Assembly: GCA_002405405.1 (NCBI GenBank)
Contig: DHLT01000172.1
Coordinates: 1-8,140, forward strand
DNA length: 8,140 nucleotides
Reading direction: 5' to 3'
From: Ignavibacteria bacterium UBA4661
GTDB taxonomy: Bacteria > Bacteroidota > Ignavibacteria > Kapaibacteriales > UBA4661
Shown: piece by piece, positions 1-6,756 of the stretch
Position numbering within the stretch: the stretch's first letter is position 1
Layout: every line of letters begins with the position of its first letter
Program-made: the position numbers and the translations under genes
Notes under the pieces: generated by a model
Seen by the model: only the letters and a program-made list of their open reading frames with translations
The model's database searches: none
Told to the model about the DNA's origin: nothing

Positions 1-30
1 TTAAAAGTTTTATCTACTTCAAAGAAGACT

Positions 31-80
31 ACAAAAATAAAAAAAACTCACTTGTATTGCAACGAGGTTCTTTACACAAG
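31..80 (-). terminator. Possible weak intrinsic terminator after the D-lactate dehydrogenase-type gene
   Basis: Read on the minus strand just past the stop of the FAD-linked dehydrogenase, the arms CTTGTGT (74-80) and ATACAAG (51-57) can form a 7-bp stem with one G-U pair. Four bases later comes a T-rich tract (T8, A, T5). The stem is short and GC-poor and the loop is long (16 bases), so the T tract is the stronger half of the evidence. The rest of positions 1-86 is AT-rich and shows no gene. Confidence 0.35.
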
Positions 81-86
81 GCATCT

Positions 87-1580
87 TTAGTTATCGTCTG
101 CAGCAAACATCGTTTCACGCCCTAAAAGCATTGCAGGATCAAGACTTTTCTTAATTGCGCGAAACGAAGTAATGACATCACTGCCATACATACGTTTCAA
201 ATATCCTGCTTTAATTTTGCCCACCCCATGTTCAGCTGAGATAGTACCACGCAACTCAATTGTTTTTTCAATACATCGTGCATAACATGCTTTTGCCTGC
301 ACATACTGATCAGGGCTTGCAGTAAAGATATTCGCATGAACATGACTATTGCCAATATGTCCCCAAATAACATACTCAAAATTATGTTCAGCAAATTCTC
401 GCAAGTAATACTGATACAGAGTTAAAAAATGCTCATCTGGTACAGCCATATCAGTACCGATTTTTTGTTGACCTAACTCACGAATTCGTTCATATGCTTT
501 TGAAGGTACGGCATGACGGAATTCACGAAGAGATTCTTGATCAGTTTCTGAAATCGCAAACCATGCTTCATCGAGATACGGTGTGTTTGGCGCAATGAGT
601 TCATACCACTCTTCTAGAAGTGACTGCTCATTCACATCATTCACTTCTTGCTCAAACCATACTGCACCAGCACATGGTGAAGGAATTGACGGATAGTGAT
701 CACGCACAAAATCAAGTGCTTTTTCATCAAAAAACTCTAATGCTCGGGCATCAAATCCGGTTGTTGCTTCACCTTGCAATGATGCCATACGATTACGATA
801 CGAACGATCGCGGACTGTTTCCACAAACGATAGACAATTCTCAATAGTATCAAAGAATACTACTCCGGCAATAATTCGATCCGGCTTCGGTAAGAGTTTA
901 AGAATTACTTCAACAATAATCCCCAGAACACCCTCACTACCGATAAAGAGATCAATAGCATCCATGTTTTCTTTGACATAAAATCCTGCAGCATGTTTAC
1001 GCGTTGGCATAACAATCGATGGTAATTCAAGTCTATATGAGGTACCTTGATCGGAAATCAATTCTAGCACCATTCCTTTAGCAATACATTCACCACGGCG
1101 CAAAGTCAATGTTTCCCCATTAGCTAGCACAATTTTCATTCCTTGTACAAACTCTCGTGTAGCACCATATTTAAATGTACGAGCACCGGAAGCATTAGCA
1201 GAAACAGTACCTCCAATGGAAGCTGATCGCTCAGTTGGATCAGGCGCATATAACAATCCTTCTCGTTCAGCCTCATCTTGTAACTCTCGCAATAAAAGAC
1301 CCGCTTCCACAACTGCCACACATTGATCAGCATCAATACGCATGGAGCGCAACCGCTCCATAGAAATAACAATACCACCGAAAGGTACACGACCACCCGA
1401 CAGACCAGTTCCACCTCCTGAAATTGTCATAGGTATTTTACTTGAGTATGATGTACGAACAATATCGATTAGCTCTTCCTGTGTTTCAGGAATAACAATT
1501 TTCTCTGCTACTCCTCCACTCATATTCGAAGCATCGGTCAAGTAAGGGAGTATGGTATCGGGATCATGTTTAATAATCAT
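87..1580 (-). CDS. FAD-linked oxidase, D-lactate dehydrogenase / glycolate oxidase GlcD type
   Basis: Predicted 497-residue flavoenzyme oxidising a 2-hydroxy acid (D-lactate, glycolate or similar) to the 2-oxo acid. Seen: an N-terminal PCMH-type FAD-binding domain with SGGGTGLSGG at about 54-63, PDPT at 113-116, the IGGTVSANASGA stretch at about 122-133, and GSEGVLGII near 214. The FAD-oxidase C-terminal domain has GHIGNSHVHAN at 407-417 and SAEHGVGKIK at 448-457, the usual metal/substrate-binding and C-terminal signatures. There is no signal peptide and no Cys-rich Fe-S domain, so it resembles the GlcD/Dld subunit alone; no partner Fe-S gene is visible. Start: the frame is open to an ATG at 1700, but that extension (40 codons) contains the terminator of the gene upstream, and family homology begins only after the ATG at 1580 (MIIKHDPDTI). 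There is no Shine-Dalgarno before it. The family is secure; the exact substrate cannot be told from sequence. Confidence 0.93.
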   Translation of the reverse strand: MIIKHDPDTILPYLTDASNMSGGVAEKIVIPETQEELIDIVRTSYSSKIPMTISGGGTGLSGGRVPFGGIVISMERLRSMRIDADQCVAVVEAGLLLRELQDEAEREGLLYAPDPTERSASIGGTVSANASGARTFKYGATREFVQGMKIVLANGETLTLRRGECIAKGMVLELISDQGTSYRLELPSIVMPTRKHAAGFYVKENMDAIDLFIGSEGVLGIIVEVILKLLPKPDRIIAGVVFFDTIENCLSFVETVRDRSYRNRMASLQGEATTGFDARALEFFDEKALDFVRDHYPSIPSPCAGAVWFEQEVNDVNEQSLLEEWYELIAPNTPYLDEAWFAISETDQESLREFRHAVPSKAYERIRELGQQKIGTDMAVPDEHFLTLYQYYLREFAEHNFEYVIWGHIGNSHVHANIFTASPDQYVQAKACYARCIEKTIELRGTISAEHGVGKIKAGYLKRMYGSDVITSFRAIKKSLDPAMLLGRETMFAADDN

Positions 1581-1630
1581 GGAATTATATAAAAATGGTA
1601 TAAATGCACTTTCAAGGAAGTATTCATCTG

Positions 1631-1638
1631 CAAATGTA
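1631..1638 (-). promoter_or_regulatory. Possible Bacteroidota-type -7 promoter element for the dehydrogenase gene
   Basis: On the minus strand, between the terminator hairpin and the ATG at 1580, the octamer TACATTTG matches the Bacteroidota primary-sigma -7 consensus TAnnTTTG. It would give a leader of roughly 45 bases. I find no convincing TTTG -33 element at the expected distance, because that position falls inside the hairpin. The match rests on six fixed bases and could be chance. Confidence 0.2.
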
Positions 1639-1686
1639 AAACACAAAACCCATTGGAGAAATTTCCTAGAAATTTCAACAATGGGT
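1637..1686 (-). terminator. Strong intrinsic terminator of the pspA-ybjN-like unit
   Basis: The arms at 1648-1665 and 1669-1686 form an 18-bp stem with two mismatches around a 3-base loop (outer part CCCATTG/CAATGGG, inner part GAAATTTC/GAAATTTC). On the minus strand the stem is followed at once by TTTTGTGTTTT. It begins 35 bases after the stop of the YbjN-like gene at 1721, as expected for a rho-independent terminator of that unit. Its position also argues against translation starting at 1700 for the next gene. Confidence 0.8.
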
Positions 1687-1720
1687 CTTCCGTAAATCAT
1701 TGTTGGCGATGCTTGTACTT

Positions 1721-2212
1721 CTACGCTCCTAAGATTGATAGATCCGTAACATCAGCGGCGCGCTTACCGCCAGCGATCGCAACAATTTTATCATCATAGT
1801 AATCAGCAACAACTGCCACGGCATCTACCGCTGTTTCAAGCTCATTGGGATCAAGATTTTTTGCCGGAAATGAATACGAAAACGTAATCGTATCATCAAA
1901 AAGCAATCCAAAAGCACCAAAGTATAACTCTGCATTTTTTCGCAGAAGGAAACGCATCAATTCCGGTGTAATTCGTGCTTCATACACGACATTAGCAATA
2001 CATTCAACACAAACTTCATCCGTAGAAAATGGGCGAATAACGATCATGACGACCGATGATCCTCGCGTGATTGTGTAGGAATAATTCCCAAAACTTACAT
2101 GTTCAGGAAATGCCACATTGAGTGTTGTTTCAACCTTGGTTGCCGCTTCTTGAAAAAGTTCTTCAGGAGTCTGTACATCATCATTTTTTTTAATATCTCT
2201 AATATCCAACAT
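1721..2212 (-). CDS. YbjN / type III secretion chaperone-fold domain protein
   Basis: A 163-residue soluble acidic protein without signal peptide or membrane segment. The alternation of an N-terminal helix (ELFQEAATKVETTL), several beta strands (YSYTITRGSSVVMIVIRPF, VCVECIANVVY), a helix (TPELMRFLLRKNAELYFGAF), further strands (DTITFSYSFPA) and a long C-terminal helix (NELETAVDAVAVVADYYDDKIVAIAG) is the pattern of the YbjN/CesT-like chaperone fold. The phrase LLRKNAELYFGAFGL is typical of that group. Such proteins are thought to bind peptides or partner proteins; none has a known enzyme activity. It lies 53 bases downstream of pspA on the same strand, with a strong terminator after it, so it is probably co-transcribed and may work with PspA. 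ATG start without Shine-Dalgarno; stop TAG. The family call is from fold pattern and remembered similarity; the role is inferred. Confidence 0.72.
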   Translation of the reverse strand: MLDIRDIKKNDDVQTPEELFQEAATKVETTLNVAFPEHVSFGNYSYTITRGSSVVMIVIRPFSTDEVCVECIANVVYEARITPELMRFLLRKNAELYFGAFGLLFDDTITFSYSFPAKNLDPNELETAVDAVAVVADYYDDKIVAIAGGKRAADVTDLSILGA

Positions 2213-2265
2213 GGTAATTCATACAAACAAAAGTGAACGCAAAGTGTGGATTACAGCAAAAATGA

Positions 2266-2988
2266 CTACGATTTTGCTGACGACTCTCCTGATGCAGGCA
2301 AAGCATTTGGCGTACTCCCAGCAGGAAGTTTATTCATCGATGCTTTCAATTCCAACAACCGTAAATCTGTATCTGAATTCACAGACAACTTTTTAAACTC
2401 ATCATCCAAAGACGTGTTTTCACCTGCTAATTGACTGAAAGCGTCTGCTTGCGATTCAAGTTGTTCAACTTTTGATTCAAATCGATCGAATTTACTGAAT
2501 GCGTCCGATCCAACACCACTGAAGGCTTGTGCAATTTGCTTTTGTGCTTTTGCTGCTTGTGATCGTGCAATCAGGGTGCCTTGACGCATCCGTGCTTCTT
2601 CCAATTTTGCTTTTAATTGATCTAGTTGCTGGCGCATCTTGATCGAGGTTTCTTTTGCTGCTTGATAGGTCGGCTGTAGATCAGCAATATTGCGCTCCGA
2701 TACAGCTTTTCGCTCTAATGCTGATTTTGCTAAATCATCACGACCTGCATTCACTGCTTGTACTGCTTTGTTATGCCATTCTTGCACATCGTTGTGTGCT
2801 TTCGACATTTTACGCTCAAGTGCTTTTTCATTTGCAATAGCGTTACCGACCGCAAGAGTCGCTTTGTTCACCGACTCTTCCATCTCGATGACCATTTGCT
2901 TAAGCATTTTTTCCGGATCTTCAGCTTGGTCAATCATGTCATTGACATTGGCTTTGAAGACATCTGCGATACGACTAAAGATTCCCAT
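2266..2988 (-). CDS. pspA: PspA/IM30 (Vipp1) family membrane-stress protein
   Basis: A 240-residue, almost wholly helical protein of the PspA/IM30 family (bacterial ESCRT-III relatives), which binds inner-membrane lipids, assembles into rings or rods and limits proton leakage under envelope stress. Seen: the N-terminal amphipathic helix (MGIFSRIADVFKANVND, 1-17), the family signature AEDPEKMLKQM at 22-32, a long coiled-coil hairpin at about 28-145 including GRDDLAKSALERK (82-94), and the second conserved helix region FDRFESKVEQLESQADAF (167-184). The last 20 residues are a Ser/Pro/Ala-rich, probably disordered tail. No PspB, PspC or PspF is visible, so the proteobacterial regulatory circuit is absent here. 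It is the first gene of a unit with the YbjN-like gene and is transcribed divergently from the DUF5009 gene. Stop TAG. Confidence 0.93.
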   Translation of the reverse strand: MGIFSRIADVFKANVNDMIDQAEDPEKMLKQMVIEMEESVNKATLAVGNAIANEKALERKMSKAHNDVQEWHNKAVQAVNAGRDDLAKSALERKAVSERNIADLQPTYQAAKETSIKMRQQLDQLKAKLEEARMRQGTLIARSQAAKAQKQIAQAFSGVGSDAFSKFDRFESKVEQLESQADAFSQLAGENTSLDDEFKKLSVNSDTDLRLLELKASMNKLPAGSTPNALPASGESSAKS

Positions 2989-3293
2989 TGTTCACTCCAC
3001 TATGTTGTTTTGAAGAAAATAAAAATGTGTTCAAAAGACGAAGTTGGATCATCACGATCATTACGCACAAGAACTCCAATGACTTCGGTATGAATCGATG
3101 AACTGCGTTGTTGTACGCAAACGATGCAAAAGAAGTTACGGTGACTTTCGATGAAAGTACTGTGAAAATACCAAGCGCAACTGATTTATCCGCAAAGGTT
3201 TTTTCACAAGCTCTATTTTTCTTAACGTGCAACAATAGTAATAACCCTAAAGACCTTCATCTTCTTTTCTTTTAATAATAATACTCTAGTGCT
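2989..3293. other. Divergent intergenic region between pspA and the acyltransferase-like gene
   Basis: These 305 bases should carry both divergent promoters, but I could not identify a convincing -35/-10 or TTTG/TAnnTTTG pair for either gene. A perfect 6-bp inverted repeat, ACTTTC-GAT-GAAAGT, lies at 3144-3158 and could be a small hairpin or operator. Upstream of the ATG at 3294 the DNA is pyrimidine-rich and then AT-rich (TTTAATAATAATACT). The + strand is open without an ATG from 3102 to 3272 with a protein-like translation (see findings). The minus-strand frame at 2975-3235 runs into pspA and does not look like a real gene. Confidence 0.5.
2995..2998 (-). promoter_or_regulatory. Shine-Dalgarno site of pspA
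   Basis: On the minus strand GGAG lies six bases before the ATG at 2988 (GTGGAGTGAACA then ATG). It is the only clear Shine-Dalgarno in the window; the other starts have none, as is common in Bacteroidota. It fixes the pspA start and suggests stronger translation of this gene than of its neighbours. Confidence 0.5.
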
Positions 3294-4706
3294 ATGCAAC
3301 GTACTCTTTCGCTCGACGTATTTCGTGGACTGGCAATTATCGGCATGATTCTCAGCGGATCAGTACCCTATAACGGTATACTTCCTGCGTGGATGTATCA
3401 TGCACAAGTGCCGCCACCAACATTTGCATTCAATCCTTATCTTCCGGGCATTACATGGGTAGATTTAGTGTTTCCATTCTTTCTCTTTGCTATGGGTGTG
3501 GCAATACCACTTGCTTATCAACAAAAACCACTCCCCAAAACTTTCAAAGAGTATGCGACTACATTCGGACAAATTTTCAAGCGTGGTTTTCTGTTAGTAG
3601 GCTTTGCCCTAGCATTACAACATTGTAAACCATTAGTACAATCATCAACCCCGATATGGTTTCATCAGAGCATTGCCATCATTGGCTTTTTTCTCATGTT
3701 TCTCGTCCTGACAACACTACCGAAACAATCTATATTTCCTCCTAGCATCGTACGCTCTATACGCATTATTGCGCTAATTATCCTGACTGGTATACTAGCA
3801 TGGAATACCTATCGTGGACAAGCATTCTCATTTGAGCGCAGTGATATCATCATCATTGTTTTGGCAAATGTTTCCGTAAGTGGTACTATCCTCTGGCTAC
3901 TTACACGCAACAATCATCTTCTTCGTGTAGGTATGCTTGGTTTTCTTCTTGCTTTTCGCCTTACACAGAACGAATTTGGTTCATGGAATCATTTAGTATG
4001 GTTTGCCACTCCTGCTCCATGGATGTATAAACTGTATTTTCACCAATATCTCTTTCTTGTTTTACCGGGTACAATGATCGGTGATTATCTTGTTCAGTCA
4101 CAATTACATCACAAGTCTACATCTAATATTGAAAGACCAACATCAGCTCTATGGTTCGTCACAAGCATTCTTCTTGGTATTATCACTACGAATGTTGTGC
4201 TACTGTACGCACGTTGGCTAGTACCTAATCTGTGCATCAGTGTGATTATTGTTATACTTCTTGCGTACATTATGAACAGAATCCAGTATAACGCTCAATC
4301 TCTACATAAAAAGATTATTAACCTCGGCGGCGATTGGCTATTATTGGGATTAACTTTAGAAGCCTTTGAAGCAGGCATCAAAAAAGACAAATCTACATTG
4401 AGCTACTACGCAGTTACCGCAGGATTAGCATGTTATAGCATTGTAGCGTGCTCTCTTCTTGTAGACTGTTTGCAACAAGCGAATCGATTTCGCTTGATCA
4501 TCCATACAGGACAGAACCCCATGATCGCCTACGTTGCGGGAAGTTTACTACTTGGACCTCTGCTATCATTAACAGGGATGAATTCTCTTTTGGCAATGCT
4601 TCAATATCATCCTGTTCTTGCCTTTATAAAAGGAGCCTTGATCACTGTAGGAGTTATGCTGGTGACCTCACTCTGTACGCGGTATAAGCTTTTTTGGAAA
4701 ACTTAA
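3294..4706 (+). CDS. DUF5009 / HGSNAT-like polytopic membrane protein, putative acyltransferase
   Basis: A 470-residue integral membrane protein with about 11-12 hydrophobic segments (for example near 12-24, 54-74, 125-142, 155-171, 184-202, 246-264, 285-305, 310-328, 370-392, 408-426 and 440-460). The start, RTLSLDVFRGLAIIGMIL (3-20), is the hallmark of the heparan-alpha-glucosaminide N-acetyltransferase-like superfamily. Residues 31-70 (PAWMYHAQVPPP, then PGITWVDLVFPFFLFAMG) and the C-terminal LGLTLEAFEAGIKKD (351-365) and HTGQNPMIAYVAG (404-416) are typical of the Bacteroidota DUF5009 branch. Relatives move acetyl groups from cytoplasmic acetyl-CoA across a membrane to a sugar amine; by analogy this protein may acylate a periplasmic glycan, but its substrate is unknown. 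The conserved His36 and Asp57 are candidate functional residues (inference). It is the first gene of a pair with the exported flavoprotein. ATG start, no Shine-Dalgarno; stop TAA. Confidence 0.85.
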   Translation: MQRTLSLDVFRGLAIIGMILSGSVPYNGILPAWMYHAQVPPPTFAFNPYLPGITWVDLVFPFFLFAMGVAIPLAYQQKPLPKTFKEYATTFGQIFKRGFLLVGFALALQHCKPLVQSSTPIWFHQSIAIIGFFLMFLVLTTLPKQSIFPPSIVRSIRIIALIILTGILAWNTYRGQAFSFERSDIIIIVLANVSVSGTILWLLTRNNHLLRVGMLGFLLAFRLTQNEFGSWNHLVWFATPAPWMYKLYFHQYLFLVLPGTMIGDYLVQSQLHHKSTSNIERPTSALWFVTSILLGIITTNVVLLYARWLVPNLCISVIIVILLAYIMNRIQYNAQSLHKKIINLGGDWLLLGLTLEAFEAGIKKDKSTLSYYAVTAGLACYSIVACSLLVDCLQQANRFRLIIHTGQNPMIAYVAGSLLLGPLLSLTGMNSLLAMLQYHPVLAFIKGALITVGVMLVTSLCTRYKLFWKT

Positions 4707-4762
4707 TCTTACCTATTCAACAGCCATCATCTACTTTTTTTCATGTATTCTTATCTCTGTTT

Positions 4763-6655
4763 ATGGTTTTTCGATTTCTTCTGTCATGCATCTTTTTCTC
4801 TCTGCTTGGTGCCTCACTTCAATCATTGGTCTATGCACAAACACTTGATGTCCTTGTCATCGGTGGTGGTACTAGTGGCGTGAGCGCAGGAATCACTTCT
4901 GCACGTATGAAACAGCGTACACTCATTGTTGAAGAATCTCCTTGGCTGGGCGGAATGCTCACCTCAGCAGGTGTGAGTGCAACTGATGGCAATCACCGTT
5001 TGCCCTCAGGTATTTGGGCTGAGTTTCGGGAGCGGCTACGTAGCTACTATGGAGGAGCGGACAAACTTTTTAGTGGCTGGGTCAGCAATACACAATTTGA
5101 GCCGCATGTAGGAGCGCGTATCCTGGACACGATGTGCAAAACAGAAAAGTATCTTCGTGTACTTCACGGCTACTATCCGATTGCTGTGCAAAAACAAGGT
5201 AATCGCGTAGTCGGTGTAACCATTGAGAACGCTCAAGGTAAGCGACAAACGTTATCTGCAAAAATTGTCATCGATGCTACAGAACTCGGCGACATTGCAG
5301 CCATGTCGGGTGTACCTTATGATATTGGGATGGAATCTCGCCATACGACCGGCGAAACAGGAGCACCTGAAACAAGTAATCGCATTATTCAAGATTTAAC
5401 ATATGCAGCAACACTCAAAGACTATGGCGTTGGTGCTGATCGTACTATCAATCGCCCTGCGCAATATGATCCTAAAGAATTTGATTGTACCTGTAAAGAG
5501 TCTTGTTCGGACTCCACAAAGAAAGTTGTGAATTGTATAAAAATGCTTGAATATGGAAAATTGCCCACTACTACGGGCAAACCGAAATACATGTTAAACT
5601 GGCCCACACGCGGAAATGATCACTACACAAATATTATTGAGCGTAATCGCATCGAACGATTACACGCACTTGACAGTGCCAAGCAGACAACGCTTCGCTT
5701 TATTTACCATATTCAGCATACATTAGGTTTTAAGCATTTGGGTCTGGCTGATGATGAATTCCCAACAAGCGACTCACTGGCACTCATACCCTACCACCGC
5801 GAAAGCAGACGCATTCATGGCATGGTGCGCTTCACAGTCAATCATATACGCGATCCATACCAGTTTTCGCTCTATAAGACAGGTATCGCAGTTGGCGATT
5901 ATCCGGTTGATCATCACCATGATAAGTATTATCGCCATGTTGAAAATGGTCCACATATCAATTTTTCTCCGATTCCTTCATTTGCTGTACCGCTTGGTGT
6001 TATGATTCCACAAAACATTGACGGACTCATCGTTGCAGAAAAAAGTATTTCTGTCAGTAATATCGTCAATGGTACAACGCGATTGCAACCCTGCGTTTTG
6101 CTTATTGGTCAGGCAGCAGGAACACTTGCGGCACTTTCTGTACAACAGCGCAAGCAACCGCGCAGTGTGAGTGTACGCGATGTGCAATCACGACTTATTC
6201 AACAAAAAGCATTTGCGCTACCATTCCTCGATGGACTCCCCAATGATCCATATTTCGAGCATGTACAAAAAATCGGACTGACCGGAATTCTACGCGGTCG
6301 TGGAGTGCCAAATGCATGGGCAACCCAAACGGGGTTTGAAAGTGCCTCCATTATCGGTATTCGTGACATGCGTACTGCTTTTCATGAAGCTTATGGTGGT
6401 AAAGATATTACCCCACTTCCCATCGCCCTAACTTCCGGTAATTTTCCAGCAACGCGTATTCATGCGTTAGAAGAGCTAGCACGCTACGCAAAAACTATCC
6501 CCGAACAAAACGGCAAGAAAGTTGAGGCATTTCTTCGAGAAAACCTAGCTTCTTTACTGAAGCGCAAAGAACTTGCCTTTATACTGCATGAAGCATTTCG
6601 TCCATTCGATAGACCTATTTCTCTGCAAGGAGAAATTCTCAACAAAAAGAAGTAG
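4763..6655 (+). CDS. Exported FAD-dependent oxidoreductase, FAD_oxidored (PF12831) family
   Basis: A 630-residue flavoprotein. Residues 1-26 form a Sec signal peptide (MVFRFLLSCIFFSLLGASLQ, ending VYA before Gln), so it should act in the periplasm or outside the cell. The mature protein starts at once with a Rossmann FAD-binding motif (DVLVIGGGTSGVSAG, about 29-43), followed by PWLGGMLTSAGVS (60-72), DATELGD (171-177) and the C-terminal FAD signature ending IGQAAGTLAAL (448-458). An insert at about 235-300 holds four cysteines (242, 244, 248, 258), and DHHHD occurs at 383-387. Residues about 488-620 look like two SLH-like helical repeats. Related exported enzymes occur in Bacteroidota polysaccharide-use loci, but their substrates are mostly unknown. 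Start: the frame opens at a TTG at 4694 overlapping the upstream gene, but the ATG at 4763 gives a clean signal peptide, 56 bases after the upstream stop. Stop TAG. Confidence 0.88.
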   Translation: MVFRFLLSCIFFSLLGASLQSLVYAQTLDVLVIGGGTSGVSAGITSARMKQRTLIVEESPWLGGMLTSAGVSATDGNHRLPSGIWAEFRERLRSYYGGADKLFSGWVSNTQFEPHVGARILDTMCKTEKYLRVLHGYYPIAVQKQGNRVVGVTIENAQGKRQTLSAKIVIDATELGDIAAMSGVPYDIGMESRHTTGETGAPETSNRIIQDLTYAATLKDYGVGADRTINRPAQYDPKEFDCTCKESCSDSTKKVVNCIKMLEYGKLPTTTGKPKYMLNWPTRGNDHYTNIIERNRIERLHALDSAKQTTLRFIYHIQHTLGFKHLGLADDEFPTSDSLALIPYHRESRRIHGMVRFTVNHIRDPYQFSLYKTGIAVGDYPVDHHHDKYYRHVENGPHINFSPIPSFAVPLGVMIPQNIDGLIVAEKSISVSNIVNGTTRLQPCVLLIGQAAGTLAALSVQQRKQPRSVSVRDVQSRLIQQKAFALPFLDGLPNDPYFEHVQKIGLTGILRGRGVPNAWATQTGFESASIIGIRDMRTAFHEAYGGKDITPLPIALTSGNFPATRIHALEELARYAKTIPEQNGKKVEAFLRENLASLLKRKELAFILHEAFRPFDRPISLQGEILNKKK

Positions 6656-6700
6656 AAAACCTCAACATTAACATCATCTCAGAACCCGCATCACTATTAC

Positions 6701-6734
6701 AAAAAAGCCCCGCAAGAAAACTCTTACGGGGCTT
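6701..6734 (-). terminator. Intrinsic terminator of the SusD-type gene, shared between convergent genes
   Basis: AAGCCCCG (6705-6712) pairs with CGGGGCTT (6727-6734). After one mismatch the stem continues with AAGA (6714-6717) and TCTT (6722-6725) around a 4-base loop. On the minus strand the GC-rich stem runs into eight T residues counting the stem end, a classic rho-independent terminator 22 bases after the SusD stop at 6757. On the + strand only short T runs follow (AACGTTTATATCCTT), so it is a weaker terminator for the flavoprotein gene ending at 6655. Confidence 0.88.
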
Positions 6735-6756
6735 AACGTTTATATCCTTGTAGAAA

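Noticed and set aside
1..86. Possible gene end or repeat at the left edge (TTAAAAGTTTTA)
   Set aside because: Simple AT-rich sequence; no frame with a convincing translation can be followed from the window edge.
1136..1414. 92-codon minus-strand frame inside the dehydrogenase gene, and similar frames within other genes
   Set aside because: Out-of-frame shadows of strongly conserved coding sequence, with Leu/Val/Cys-rich translations lacking any recognisable domain.
3046..3066. GATCAT repeat in the intergenic region
   Set aside because: Only a 6-7 base direct repeat in an AT-rich region, too short to separate from chance.
3061..3085. Possible sigma-54 promoter for pspA on the minus strand (TTGGAGTTCTTGTGC)
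   Set aside because: The GG-to-GC spacing is one base short of the required 10 and the flanking consensus is poor; no PspF-type activator is seen.
2975..3235. 86-codon minus-strand open frame upstream of pspA
   Set aside because: It overlaps the pspA start in another frame, has no ribosome-binding site, and its Lys/Phe/Ser-rich translation shows no domain or family pattern.
4694..4762. TTG start extending the flavoprotein by 23 residues into the upstream gene
   Set aside because: It would put a hydrophobic extension before an already complete signal peptide that begins at the ATG at 4763, and TTG has no Shine-Dalgarno here.
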